Shown: positions 1 to 10,840 of the stretch, in pieces
Layout: every line of letters starts with the position of its first letter
Position numbering within the stretch: the first letter of the stretch is position 1
Assembly (NCBI RefSeq): GCF_900184795.1
Contig: NZ_FXXN01000028.1
Location: forward strand, 868,844-932,843
DNA: 64,000 nucleotides
From: Magnetospirillum sp. 15-1
GTDB taxonomy: Bacteria; Pseudomonadota; Alphaproteobacteria; Rhodospirillales; Magnetospirillaceae
Reading direction: 5' to 3'
Position numbers and translations under genes: made by a program
The notes under the pieces: model-generated
What the model was told of the DNA's origin: nothing
The model's input: the letters and a program-made list of their open reading frames with translations, nothing else
The model's database searches: none

Positions 1-814
1 CCTGGAACTGGCGCGGCAGGCAGACGATCGCCGCCGTCGACGCCAGCACCACCGCCCACCAGTCCAGGCTGCTCAGGGAGGGCAGCAGGTTCGGCAGGGA
101 AGCCGCCCGGGTGCCGGCGGCCTGCGACAGCAGGTCGCCCCATCCATGGAACATTCCCCAGACGACGAAGCCCCCCGCCGCCAGGAAGGCCAGCAGCTTG
201 ATCGCCGATTCCAGCACGACCACCGTGACCAGCCCCCGGTGCTGCTCCGTGGCGTCGATGCGGCGGGTTCCGAATGCCACGCAGAAGACGGCCAGGACGA
301 GCGCGATGTGGACCGTCGGGTCCTGCCATACCGGCGGCGGCGCATGCCTGGCGAGGCCGTCCAGGCTGGGATAGTGCTCCAAAATCCGCAGGCTGGTGCC
401 GATGGCCTTCAACTGCAGCGAGATGTAGGGGAGGATGCCGATCACCGCGATGACGGTGACCAGCCGGGCCAGAATGCGGCTGTTGCCATGGCGGGCCGAG
501 ATCAGGTCGGCGATGGAGGTGGAGTGGTGAGCCTTCGCCGTCCGGATGATCCGGGCGAGAACGGGCCGGCCGAACACGAACAGCAGGGCCGGCCCCAGAT
601 AGACCGCCAGAAACCCCCCGCCGTCGGTGGCGGCCCGGCCGACGCTGCCGTAAAAGGTCCACGAGGTGCAATAGACGGCCAGGGAAAGGGCGTAGATCAC
701 GCCGCCGAACCGTTCCGAACCCGCCGGAGCGGCCCGCTTTTCGACCGCCATGGCGAAGCCGAACAGCGTCGCGAAGGAGATGAGGACCGCCAGCAGGATC
801 AGAAGACCGCTCAT
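1..814 (-). CDS. SSS-family transporter domain, probably N-terminus of a CbrA-like sensor kinase (partial)
   Basis: Open frame of 271 codons from an ATG at 814 running off the left edge, so the 3' part is missing. An AAGGAG ribosome site lies just upstream (about 823-828). The protein starts MSGLLILLAVLISF and is made of hydrophobic segments; the stretch with LAVYCTSWTFYGSVGRA, then FLAVYLGP, is typical of the sodium:solute symporter module found in CbrA-type sensor kinases and in some acetate/proline permeases. Whether a kinase part follows cannot be seen. It is divergent from the hybrid kinase at 1167, which fits a signalling locus. Confidence 0.75.
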   Translation of the reverse strand, partial: MSGLLILLAVLISFATLFGFAMAVEKRAAPAGSERFGGVIYALSLAVYCTSWTFYGSVGRAATDGGGFLAVYLGPALLFVFGRPVLARIIRTAKAHHSTSIADLISARHGNSRILARLVTVIAVIGILPYISLQLKAIGTSLRILEHYPSLDGLARHAPPPVWQDPTVHIALVLAVFCVAFGTRRIDATEQHRGLVTVVVLESAIKLLAFLAAGGFVVWGMFHGWGDLLSQAAGTRAASLPNLLPSLSSLDWWAVVLASTAAIVCLPRQFQ

Positions 815-1166
815 CCCAGGCTCCTTGAGCGTCCGAAGGAGACAGCATAAATCGGCAGGAGGCCTGATGGCGGAAAATATCTTGTCGCCAGGGGCGGTTC
901 TTTGGTCGGGATGCGCACGTTATGGTATGTTGTATGTGAGTGCCGTCAATCCCTAAGGGTTATACCCTATGGCCGGGGCGTTGTCCATCCTAAAGGCGTG
1001 TTAATTATATATCCAATGACCTATTCACCCTATAGGCCAAGGCTTATAGGTAGAATTTTAGATGCGCTTTGTCCTTCTCTGTTGCGGCGCGGTGGAGTCA
1101 TGATACGAAAGTTCGGGGGAATGAGTTGGGGTTCAAGGTTGTCGTAACTCCGTCTGGAGGCCTGCA
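815..1166. other. Intergenic region between divergent signalling genes
   Basis: 352 bp without a gene. It turns AT-rich around 990-1060 (TTAATTATATATCC and nearby CCCTATAGG and CTTATAGG words), which makes it the likely promoter region of the divergent genes. I see no recognisable operator or RNA. Confidence 0.4.
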
Positions 1167-4121
1167 ATGGTGGTGCAATCCACACCTCCGCCAGGGTCTT
1201 GCGAGGGCTTGCCTGCCGTAACGGCTCCGGATTTCCGCGCTCTTTTCGAAGCGGCGCCCGGGCTGTACCTGATTCTCGACCCCTATTTGCGGATCGTGGC
1301 GGTCAGCGATGCCTATACCCGGGCGACCAAGACTCTCCGCCAGGAGATTCTCGGCCGTCGGATCTTCGACATTTTTCCCGACAATCCGGACGATGCCGCC
1401 GCCGACGGGGTCCGCAACCTGAAGGCTTCGCTGGAACGGGTGCTGGCCACCCGGACCGCCGATACCATGGCTATCCAGAAATACGATATCCGTAAACCCG
1501 AGGACGAGGGCGGGGGGTTCGAAACCCGCTACTGGAGCCCGATCAATACGCCGGTTCTGCTGCCGGACGGTTCCCTGGGCCACATCATCCACCGGGTGGA
1601 GGACGTGACCGACTTCATCGTGCTTCAGCAGCGCGAGATGGAGCAGGCCCGGGTCGCCGAACACCTGCGGGAACATACCGGGCGGATGGAGGCCGAGGTC
1701 TATGCCCGTGCCCGCGAGGTGGCGGACATCAACTTCAGGCTCAAGCAGGCCAACGGGGAGTTGGAGCGGCTGTACGAGAAGACGCGGGAGCTGGACGACC
1801 TCAAATCCCAGTTCTTCGCCAATGTCAGCCACGAACTGCGCACGCCGCTGACCCTGATCCTCGGAGTGACCGAACGGCGGCATGCCGACCCGGCCCTCGC
1901 CGAGGCGGAGCGGCGTGACCTGGGGGTTATCGGCCGTAACGCCCGGCTGCTCTATCGCCATGTGAACAATCTGCTCGACATTTCCAAGCTGGAGGCGGGG
2001 CGGATGGTGCTCCGCCATGCCCAGGTGGACCTGGCCCGCGAGGTTCGCCTGATCGCCTCGCATTTCGATTCCCTGGCCGAGGGGCGGCACATCCGCTACG
2101 GGGTGCGGGGGGTAAGCCAATTGCCGGCCCAGGTCGATCAGGAGATGGTCGAGCGCATCCTGCTCAATCTTCTGGCCAACGCTTTCCGCCACACTCCGGA
2201 TGGCGGCGCCATCACGGTGTCGCTGAAGGAACGGGACGGCATGGCCGTCATGGAGGTCGAGGACAGCGGCCCCGGCATTCCCGTCGCCGAGCGCGAGGTG
2301 ATCTTCGAGCGGTTCCGCCAGGGAAGCCGCCGGTCGGGCGGTACCGGCCTGGGGCTGGCCATCGTCAGGGAGTTCTGCGCCCTGCACGGCGGAAATGTGA
2401 CGGTGGCGGAGGCTCCCGGTGGCGGAGCGCTGTTTTCCGTCGCCCTGCCCTGTCTTGCCCCGGCCGGGGCGGAGGTGGCGACGGTGGCGTCGACCTATTT
2501 CTCCACCGCCAAGGACTTCGCCCGGGACCTGGACGGCGGCGAGGCGGCTGCACCCGCCCAGGGACCGTCCGGAGGGGCTCTGGTCCTGGTGGTCGAGGAC
2601 AATGCCGACATGAGGACCTTCGTGGCCGAGGCGCTGGCCTCCCGCTACCGGGTCGAGGTGGCCTTCGACGGGCGGGACGGGTTGGAGAAGGCCATGGCCC
2701 TCAACCCGGACCTGATCATCTGCGACGTGATGATGCCCCGGATGAGCGGCGACGAGATGGTTGCCGCCCTGCGCGGCGATTCCCGCATGGACGACGTTCC
2801 CATCATCATGCTGACCGCCAAGGCCGATGACGGCTTGCGGGTGAGGCTGCTGCGCGACGCCGTGCAGGACTATGTCCAGAAGCCGTTTTCCCTGGAGGAA
2901 TTGCTGGCCCGTTCCGGGCGGCTGATCGACGAGCGCCGCCGCAAGCTCGCCACCCTGCGCGAGAGCGAAATCCGCTTCCGCTCGACCTTCGAGCAGGCGG
3001 CGGTGGGCATCGCCCATCTGGACCCCGACGGCCGGTTCCTGCGGATCAACGACCGGCTGTGCCAAATCCTGGGCTTTGGCCGCGACGAGATACTGAGCCG
3101 CCCGTTGGGAGATTTCATCCTTTCCGATGATCGCGATACGGATTTGGCCCAGGCCCGGGCGCTGGTCGCCGACGAGATACCGACCTACACGGCGGAAAAG
3201 CGAGCCGTTACCAGGACCGGGCAGGTCGTCTGGCTCAGCCTGACCATGTCGTCGGTGCGCAACGCGCGGGGCATTCCCGACTATTTCATCGCGGTGGTCG
3301 AGGATATTCAGCGCCGCAAGGAGGCCGAGGCGGACGTGCTTCGCCTCAACGCCGGCCTGGAACAGCGGGTGCGCGACCGCACCAGGGAATTGCAGGCCGC
3401 CAACGAGGAATTGGAAAGCTTCTCCTACGCGGTGTCCCATGATCTGCGCGCTCCCCTGCGCGCCATGACCGGCTTCAGTCAGGCGCTGGTCGAGGATTAC
3501 GGCGACCTGCTGGACGGCGAGGCCCGCGAGTATCTCGACCAGATCGTCCGGGGCGGCACCCATATGGGGGCGCTGATCGACGGATTGCTGCAACTGGCCC
3601 GCTCGACCCGCGGCGATCTGCGCCGCGACCGGGTGGATCTGTCGGAGATGGCGCGGAGCATCCGCGCCGAGTTGTCCCGTCTCGCCCCCGGGCGCCGGGT
3701 GGAGTGGCGCATCGCCGGGGGGCTGGCCGCCCTGGGCGATTCCCGGATGATCGACGTTGTCGTGCGCAATCTCTTGGGCAACGCCTGGAAATACACCTCG
3801 GGCAAGGCCGATCCGGTGATTTCCTTCCATGCCGAGGAAGGCGACGACGGTCCGGTCTATTGCGTCGCCGACAACGGTGCCGGCTTCGATCCCAAGCATG
3901 CCGAGAAGCTGTTCAAGCCGTTCTCGCGCCTGCATCGCCAGGACGAGTTCCCCGGCATCGGCATCGGCCTGGCCACCGTCCAGCGCATCGTCCGCCGGCA
4001 CGGCGGCACCATCCGGGCAAATGCGTCACCGGGGCAGGGGGCGGAGTTTCGCTTCACCTTGCCCGCCGGGGTTTTGGAAGAGGAGGAATCGCGCGATGCA
4101 CGAGACGATTCTGCCGGTTGA
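1167..4121 (+). CDS. Hybrid sensor histidine kinase with two kinase modules (PAS-HK-REC-PAS-HK)
   Basis: 984 aa, start ATG 1167 with GGAGG seven bases upstream. Order seen: PAS-like sensor (about 20-150), coiled coil (150-210), HisKA with H222 in NVSHELRTPL, HATPase with DSGPGIP and GTGLGLAIV, receiver domain with D520 in ICDVMMP, second PAS (about 605-720), second coiled coil, second HisKA with H758 in YAVSHDLRAPL (phytochrome-like class) and a second HATPase with DNGAGFD and GIGIGLATV. No transmembrane segment is evident, so it is probably cytoplasmic. Two complete kinase cores in one chain separated by a receiver suggest an internal relay (inference). The next full gene encodes a c-di-GMP enzyme with a receiver, a plausible output. 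Confidence 0.9.
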   Translation: MVVQSTPPPGSCEGLPAVTAPDFRALFEAAPGLYLILDPYLRIVAVSDAYTRATKTLRQEILGRRIFDIFPDNPDDAAADGVRNLKASLERVLATRTADTMAIQKYDIRKPEDEGGGFETRYWSPINTPVLLPDGSLGHIIHRVEDVTDFIVLQQREMEQARVAEHLREHTGRMEAEVYARAREVADINFRLKQANGELERLYEKTRELDDLKSQFFANVSHELRTPLTLILGVTERRHADPALAEAERRDLGVIGRNARLLYRHVNNLLDISKLEAGRMVLRHAQVDLAREVRLIASHFDSLAEGRHIRYGVRGVSQLPAQVDQEMVERILLNLLANAFRHTPDGGAITVSLKERDGMAVMEVEDSGPGIPVAEREVIFERFRQGSRRSGGTGLGLAIVREFCALHGGNVTVAEAPGGGALFSVALPCLAPAGAEVATVASTYFSTAKDFARDLDGGEAAAPAQGPSGGALVLVVEDNADMRTFVAEALASRYRVEVAFDGRDGLEKAMALNPDLIICDVMMPRMSGDEMVAALRGDSRMDDVPIIMLTAKADDGLRVRLLRDAVQDYVQKPFSLEELLARSGRLIDERRRKLATLRESEIRFRSTFEQAAVGIAHLDPDGRFLRINDRLCQILGFGRDEILSRPLGDFILSDDRDTDLAQARALVADEIPTYTAEKRAVTRTGQVVWLSLTMSSVRNARGIPDYFIAVVEDIQRRKEAEADVLRLNAGLEQRVRDRTRELQAANEELESFSYAVSHDLRAPLRAMTGFSQALVEDYGDLLDGEAREYLDQIVRGGTHMGALIDGLLQLARSTRGDLRRDRVDLSEMARSIRAELSRLAPGRRVEWRIAGGLAALGDSRMIDVVVRNLLGNAWKYTSGKADPVISFHAEEGDDGPVYCVADNGAGFDPKHAEKLFKPFSRLHRQDEFPGIGIGLATVQRIVRRHGGTIRANASPGQGAEFRFTLPAGVLEEEESRDARDDSAG

Positions 4122-4170
4122 GGACAACCGCCTGGGCAAGATGCCGCCCAACGAAACGCCGGTGAAATGA
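4096..4170 (+). pseudogene. Response-regulator remnant
   Basis: A 24-codon frame begins with ATG 4096 inside the end of the kinase gene and reads MHETILPVEDNRLGKMPPNE. The first residues are those of a receiver domain start (usually ILLVEDN), but the frame stops at 4170, two bases before the next gene. It looks like a CheY-type gene after internal deletion; it could still act as a short coupling ORF. Confidence 0.45.
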
Positions 4171-4171
4171 A

Positions 4172-6646
4172 ATGTCCACGGAGACGGCTATCAACATCCT
4201 GATCATCGAGGACATCAAGGCCGACGTCCTGATGATCGAACGCCATCTGCGCCGCAACGACATCGCGGCCCGATGCATATGGGCGGCCAGCGCCGCCGAG
4301 ATTTCCAATGCCCTGGAGCGGGGCGGGCTGGACCTCATCCTGTCCGACTACAATGTGCCGGGCCTGGATTTTCAGGAGAATCTGGCCCGCATCCAGAAGC
4401 GCTTCCCCGATCTGCCGGTCATCCTGATCTCGGGCAGTATCGGCGAGGAAGAGGCGGTGGAGATGCTCAAGCTGGGGGCTTGGGACTTCGTCCTCAAGGG
4501 CAATCTCGCCCGGCTGGTGTCGTCCATTCAACGCGCCCTGACCGAAGTGTCGGAGCGCCGGGCCCTGCGCCGGGCCGAGGAAGGGCTGCGCCTCAGCGAG
4601 GAGCGGTTTCAACTGGCCATGTGCGGCGCCAATGACGGATTGTGGGACTGGGACCTCAAATCCAATCAGGTCTATTTCTCGCCCCGCTGGAAGGCCATGC
4701 TCGGCTATGGCGAGGCGGAACTGCAGGCCTCGCCGTTCACCTGGGTCAACCTGCTGCACCCCGATGACCGCCTGCCGACGCAAAAGCGCATGGGAGATTT
4801 CCTCAAGGGCGAGGAAGACCGCATCGAGCTTGAATTCCGCATGCGGCACAAGGACGGCAGCGACCGTTGCATCCGGGCGCCGGCCTTCCTGACCCGCGAC
4901 GCCCAGGGCCGGCCGGAGCGTCTGGTCGGCACCCATGTGGACGTCACGGAATTGCGGCGGAACGAGGCCAGCCTGCGGCAGGCGGCCGCCGTCTTCACGA
5001 CGACCCTGGAGGCGGTATTCGTCACCGATTCCGCCGGTATCATTCTCGCCGTCAATCCGGCCTTCTCGCTGATTTCCGAGTACCCCGAGGCCGAAATGGT
5101 GTCGCAGCCCCTGTCCCTGCTGCAATCGGGCCGTGACGACCCCGCCCTTTATCCCGCCATCTGGCGGGAGGTGGAGGCCAGCGGCGCATGGCAGGGCGAA
5201 GTGTCCTGCCGCCGCCGGGGCGGCGACGTGTTTCCCGCCTGGATGAGCATCGCCCTGGTGGGGGCCGCGACCAGCGAAGCGGTGAACTATGTGGGAGTGT
5301 TCACCGATCTGTCGCGTCTCAAGCAATCGGAGGCCATGCTCCAGCATCTGGCCCATCACGATCCCCTGACCGACCTTCCCAACCGCACCTTGCTGCATCT
5401 GCGGCTGGAGCACGTGCTGGATCGGGCGCGCCGCGACGAAAAGCGCTGCGCCGTCCTGCTTCTCGACCTGGATCATTTCAGGGTGGTCAATGAAAGCCTG
5501 GGGCACGGCGCGGGCGACGAGGTGCTGCAGATCGCCGTCAACCGGCTGCGCGACCGGGCGCGGCAGGCCGACACCCTGGCCCGCCACGGCGGCGACGAAT
5601 TCGTCGTGGTGCTGGAGGACGTCCCCTATGCCGACGACGCCGCCACCGTCGCAGGAAGCATGATCGAGCATCTGGCCGCGCCCTGCCGCCTCAATAACGG
5701 TCAGGAAATCTGCATCGGCGCCAGCGTGGGCATCAGCCTGTTTCCCGACGACGGAGACAGCGCCGAGCAACTGATCCAGCATGCCGGTTCCGCCGTGAGC
5801 CAGGCCAAGGGCGAGGGGCGCAATACCTATCGCTTCTATACCCGTTCGCTGACCGACGAAGCCCGCCGCCGCCTCGATATGGAGGCCGGGCTGAGGCGAG
5901 CCCTGGAGCAGGGCGAGTTCATCCTGCATTACCAGCCCCTGGTCTCGCTGACCGACCTGCGGGTCGAGGGGGTGGAGGCCCTGGTGCGCTGGCAGCCGCC
6001 GGGGATGGAGCTTATTCCCCCCTACCAGTTCATTTCGCTGGCCGAGGAAACCGGGTTGATCATTCCCCTGGGCGACTGGGTCCTGCGCGAGGCCTGTGGC
6101 CAGATGAAGCGCTGGCTCGACCAGGGGCTGCGGATCGACAAGGTGGCGGTCAATCTGTCGCCGCAGCAATTCCGCCTCGCCAATCTGAAGGAAAGAGTCC
6201 GCGATATCCTGCAGGAAAGCGGGCTGCCGCCGCCCTGCCTCGAACTGGAACTGACCGAAAGCACCATCATGGCGCGCGGCGACGCCGCCGAAGGCCAGAT
6301 GGCCGGCTTGAAGAACCAGGGCATCCAGCTGGCCATCGACGATTTCGGCACCGGCTATTCCTCCTTGGCCAATCTGCGGCGCTTTCCTCTGGACAAGCTC
6401 AAGATCGACCAGAGCTTCGTCCGCGACATTCCCGCCGATCCCGCCGCCATGGAAATCACCGCCACCATCATCGCCATGGCCAAGAATCTGCGGCTGGCCG
6501 TGCTGGCCGAAGGGGTGGAGACCACGGCCCAGTTGGATTTCCTGACCGGGCGGGGCTGCGATTCCTGCCAGGGCTATCTGTACAGCCGCCCCCTGGCCGC
6601 CGATGCCTTCATGGAGTGGATGGGGGGCGGTGTCCGCAAATCGTGA
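4172..6646 (+). CDS. Response regulator with PAS, GGDEF and EAL domains
   Basis: 824 aa. Receiver domain at the N-terminus with phospho-acceptor D59 in LSDYNVPG; two PAS segments (about 140-270 and 275-400); GGDEF domain with an intact GGDEF motif at 473-477; EAL domain with EAL at 602-604, followed by DDFGTGYSS and the VLAEGVET loop. Both catalytic motifs are intact, so it may make or degrade c-di-GMP; in such tandem proteins one activity often dominates, which sequence alone cannot tell. It starts directly after the kinase gene and is probably co-transcribed with it. Confidence 0.9.
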   Translation: MSTETAINILIIEDIKADVLMIERHLRRNDIAARCIWAASAAEISNALERGGLDLILSDYNVPGLDFQENLARIQKRFPDLPVILISGSIGEEEAVEMLKLGAWDFVLKGNLARLVSSIQRALTEVSERRALRRAEEGLRLSEERFQLAMCGANDGLWDWDLKSNQVYFSPRWKAMLGYGEAELQASPFTWVNLLHPDDRLPTQKRMGDFLKGEEDRIELEFRMRHKDGSDRCIRAPAFLTRDAQGRPERLVGTHVDVTELRRNEASLRQAAAVFTTTLEAVFVTDSAGIILAVNPAFSLISEYPEAEMVSQPLSLLQSGRDDPALYPAIWREVEASGAWQGEVSCRRRGGDVFPAWMSIALVGAATSEAVNYVGVFTDLSRLKQSEAMLQHLAHHDPLTDLPNRTLLHLRLEHVLDRARRDEKRCAVLLLDLDHFRVVNESLGHGAGDEVLQIAVNRLRDRARQADTLARHGGDEFVVVLEDVPYADDAATVAGSMIEHLAAPCRLNNGQEICIGASVGISLFPDDGDSAEQLIQHAGSAVSQAKGEGRNTYRFYTRSLTDEARRRLDMEAGLRRALEQGEFILHYQPLVSLTDLRVEGVEALVRWQPPGMELIPPYQFISLAEETGLIIPLGDWVLREACGQMKRWLDQGLRIDKVAVNLSPQQFRLANLKERVRDILQESGLPPPCLELELTESTIMARGDAAEGQMAGLKNQGIQLAIDDFGTGYSSLANLRRFPLDKLKIDQSFVRDIPADPAAMEITATIIAMAKNLRLAVLAEGVETTAQLDFLTGRGCDSCQGYLYSRPLAADAFMEWMGGGVRKS

Positions 6647-6773
6647 TCAGGATGGGGCGGAGGCCTGCGCCCTTGCCTCCGGCCGAGGCCAGGGACGCCG
6701 CCGTGCCATGCCGGACTATGGTTTGACGGCGTTGCGGCTTCGGGCCTAACCTCATGGGATGAAGCACGCCTGA

Positions 6774-8652
<1,879 letters not shown>

Positions 8653-8656
<4 letters not shown>

Positions 8657-8940
8657 CCGGCGACGGCAACCACAACCACGAACCCCTGCTGAACGGCCTG
8701 CGCCGCCGCCGCAAGCGCCAGCGGGACTGGGAGCGGACCGGCGAGCGCTCGCTGCTGCGCAGCCTCGGCGATGTCGGCGCCCTGGGCTGGCTGATCGTGG
8801 CGCCCATGCTGGGCGGGCTGGCCTTGGGCCGCTGGCTCGACGGCAAGGTGGGGGCCGGCGTCACCTTCACCGGAGGATTGCTGATGGCCGGCGCGGTCCT
8901 GGGCGGCTGGCTGGCATGGAGAAGGATGCATCAGGAATGA
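8653..8940 (+). CDS. atpQ: N-ATPase accessory protein AtpQ (AtpI-like)
   Basis: 95 aa, overlaps atpC by four bases. Basic N-terminus (LRRRRKRQRDWER) followed by two membrane helices (about 43-62 and 68-88) with the GLALGRWLDGK turn typical of AtpI-like proteins. In N-ATPase operons this gene follows atpC; a role in c-ring assembly or ion handling is inferred from AtpI, not shown. Confidence 0.85.
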
Positions 8941-9212
8941 CCGCCGACCTTCCCACCCTGCTGCCCATCCTTGGCGGCCTGATGGCCGGCGCCGCCTTGG
9001 GTGCCGCCTATGTCCGGCTGCTGAGCCTGAACGTGGCACTCTATGCCGGGGAGGGCTCCTGGCGCCGCGGTCTGGCCCTGCATGCCGGCCGGCTGGCGGT
9101 GATCGGCGGAGGAATGTGGGTGGCGGCGCAATCGGGAGCGGCGGTGTTGCTGGCGGTGCTCGGCGGCTTTCTGGCCGTCCGCACCCTGATGGTCCGAAAG
9201 GGGGCGCCATGA
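8937..9212 (+). CDS. atpR: N-ATPase subunit AtpR
   Basis: 91 aa, start ATG 8937 overlapping the atpQ stop. Three hydrophobic segments (about 8-28, 48-65, 67-84). Small membrane proteins at this place are diagnostic of N-ATPase operons; AtpR is thought to contact the c ring. Function is inferred from position and topology. Confidence 0.8.
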   Translation: MTADLPTLLPILGGLMAGAALGAAYVRLLSLNVALYAGEGSWRRGLALHAGRLAVIGGGMWVAAQSGAAVLLAVLGGFLAVRTLMVRKGAP

Positions 9213-9862
9213 TCGATCCCCTCGGTACCTCCGTGCTGTTCCACCTCGGCCCGGTGCCGGTGAGCGAGCCGGTGGTGACCACCTGGGGCATCATGGCGCT
9301 GCTGGTCGCGGTCTTCCATCTCGCCCGGCGGTCGGCACGGGGGCGGGATCTGGTCGAGATGCTGGTCGAGACGGTGGCGACCCAGATCGGCGACGCCATC
9401 CATGGCGATCCCCGGCCGTTCGTCCCGCTGATCGGCACGCTGTTCCTGTTCCTGCTGGTCGCCAACCTGTCGGGGGAACTACCCGGGGTACACGCCCCCA
9501 CCGCCCGGCTGGAAACCGCCGCCGCCCTGGCGCTGACCGTGTTTTTCGCCGTTCACGTCTTCGGCGTCAGGCAACGGGGGCTGAGGGGCTATCTCGGCCA
9601 CTACCTCAAGCCCACCCCATTGATGCTGCCCATGACCATCCTGTCCGAGCTGACCCGCACCCTGTCGCTGACCGTGCGGCTGTTCGGCAACATGATGAGC
9701 CACGAACTGATCATCGCCATCCTGCTGTCGCTGTCGGGACTGTTCGTGCCGGTTCCGCTGATGGTCCTGGGCGTGCTGATCGGTGCCATACAGGCCTACA
9801 TCTTCGCCGTTCTCGCCACCGTGTTCCTGGGCGCCGCCGTGGGAACGGTGGAGGCTGGATAG
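9209..9862 (+). CDS. atpB: N-type ATPase subunit a
   Basis: 217 aa, overlaps atpR by four bases. The stator arginine is visible in SLTVRLFGNMMSHELI, followed by the last helices with GAIQAYIFAVLATVFLG. It forms the ion half-channels against the c ring. It is shorter than many F-type a subunits, as usual for N-ATPases. Confidence 0.92.
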   Translation: MIDPLGTSVLFHLGPVPVSEPVVTTWGIMALLVAVFHLARRSARGRDLVEMLVETVATQIGDAIHGDPRPFVPLIGTLFLFLLVANLSGELPGVHAPTARLETAAALALTVFFAVHVFGVRQRGLRGYLGHYLKPTPLMLPMTILSELTRTLSLTVRLFGNMMSHELIIAILLSLSGLFVPVPLMVLGVLIGAIQAYIFAVLATVFLGAAVGTVEAG

Positions 9863-9876
9863 AAAGGATTACGACC

Positions 9877-10122
9877 ATGACCCTGGAAATGCTCAGCATC
9901 ATCGGCGCGGTGGTGGCCGTCTGTGTCGGCGCCATCGTTCCGGCCCTGGCCGAGGGCCGCGCGGTCGTCGCCACCATGGAGGCGATCGCCCGTCAGCCCG
10001 AGGCCGCCGGCAATCTGTCGCGCACCCTGTTCGTCGGCCTGGCGATGATCGAGACCATGGCCATCTATTGTCTGGTCATCGCCCTGCTGCTGATCTACGC
10101 CAACCCCTTCATCCACCATTGA
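9877..10122 (+). CDS. atpE: N-type ATPase subunit c
   Basis: 81 aa, two helices joined by the RQPEA loop (R39-Q40-P41). Helix 1 carries E26 (VPALAEGR) at the position aligned with Gln32 of the Ilyobacter Na+ c subunit; helix 2 carries E59-T60 (GLAMIETMAIY) at the ion site. Two carboxylates per hairpin are a known N-ATPase trait. The Burkholderia pseudomallei N-ATPase ring was reported as c17 and H+ specific, so Na+ coupling should not be assumed here. Confidence 0.93.
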   Translation: MTLEMLSIIGAVVAVCVGAIVPALAEGRAVVATMEAIARQPEAAGNLSRTLFVGLAMIETMAIYCLVIALLLIYANPFIHH

Positions 10123-10126
10123 TGCC

Positions 10127-10840
10127 ATGCACGTCGACTGGTGGACATTGGGGCTGCAGACCGTCAACTTCCTGGCTCTGGTCTGGCTGCTGCGATACTT
10201 CCTCTACCGCCCGGCCATGGCGGCCATCGAGGCGCGCCGCGCCGCGCTGCACCGCGACCGCGAGGCGGCCGGACAGGCCCGTCTCGTCGCCGAGCGGGAG
10301 GCGGAGACCCAGCGCGCGCTGACCGCCGAGATCGATGCCGGCCGCCGGGCCATCATCGCCGGGGCCGAGGCCGAGGCCGCCGAGCGAAGCCGGAATCTGA
10401 TGGCGGAAGCCCGCGGCGACGCCGACCGGATGCTGGAACGTTCCCGCGAGCGGATGGAGGCCGAGCGCCGGGAGGCCGCGCAGACGCTGCGTCGCGAGGC
10501 CGCCCGCTTGGCGGTGTCCATGGCCGGCGGCCTGTTGGGCAACGGTCCGAAGCCATCGGCGGAGCCGTTCCTGGAGATACTTGAAGCCGGACTGGGCGAG
10601 CCGCGCCGGTCGGCCGAGGTGGAAATCGCCTGCGCGCCGCCCCTCGACCCCGCCGCCGAGGCATCGTGGCGCGCGCGGCTGGAGCGGCGCTTTCCCGGTG
10701 CCGCCATGGTCTTTCGCCACGATCCCGCCCTGCTGGCCGGGGCACGGCTGACGGCGGACGGCGTGGAGACGGAGGCCAGTTGGCGGGACGCCCTGGTTCG
10801 GGCTGAAAAGGATCTGGTTGATCATGCCCAATCTGGTTGA
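10127..10840 (+). CDS. atpF: N-type ATPase subunit b
   Basis: 237 aa, one N-terminal membrane helix (QTVNFLALVWLLRYFLYRP) and a long charged coiled coil (about 35-140), then a C-terminal globular part (about 145-237). The operon has no delta gene, so the extended C-terminus may carry the contact to F1 (inference). Confidence 0.9.
   Translation: MHVDWWTLGLQTVNFLALVWLLRYFLYRPAMAAIEARRAALHRDREAAGQARLVAEREAETQRALTAEIDAGRRAIIAGAEAEAAERSRNLMAEARGDADRMLERSRERMEAERREAAQTLRREAARLAVSMAGGLLGNGPKPSAEPFLEILEAGLGEPRRSAEVEIACAPPLDPAAEASWRARLERRFPGAAMVFRHDPALLAGARLTADGVETEASWRDALVRAEKDLVDHAQSG

Noticed and set aside
1000-1060. ModE or other palindromic operator in the AT-rich stretch
   Set aside because: Only scattered TATA words; no matching inverted half at a fixed spacing.
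1098-4001. 967-codon minus-strand frame opposite the hybrid kinase
   Set aside because: Shadow of the kinase gene caused by high GC at third positions; the sequence is low-complexity His/Gly/Gln-rich and has no domain.
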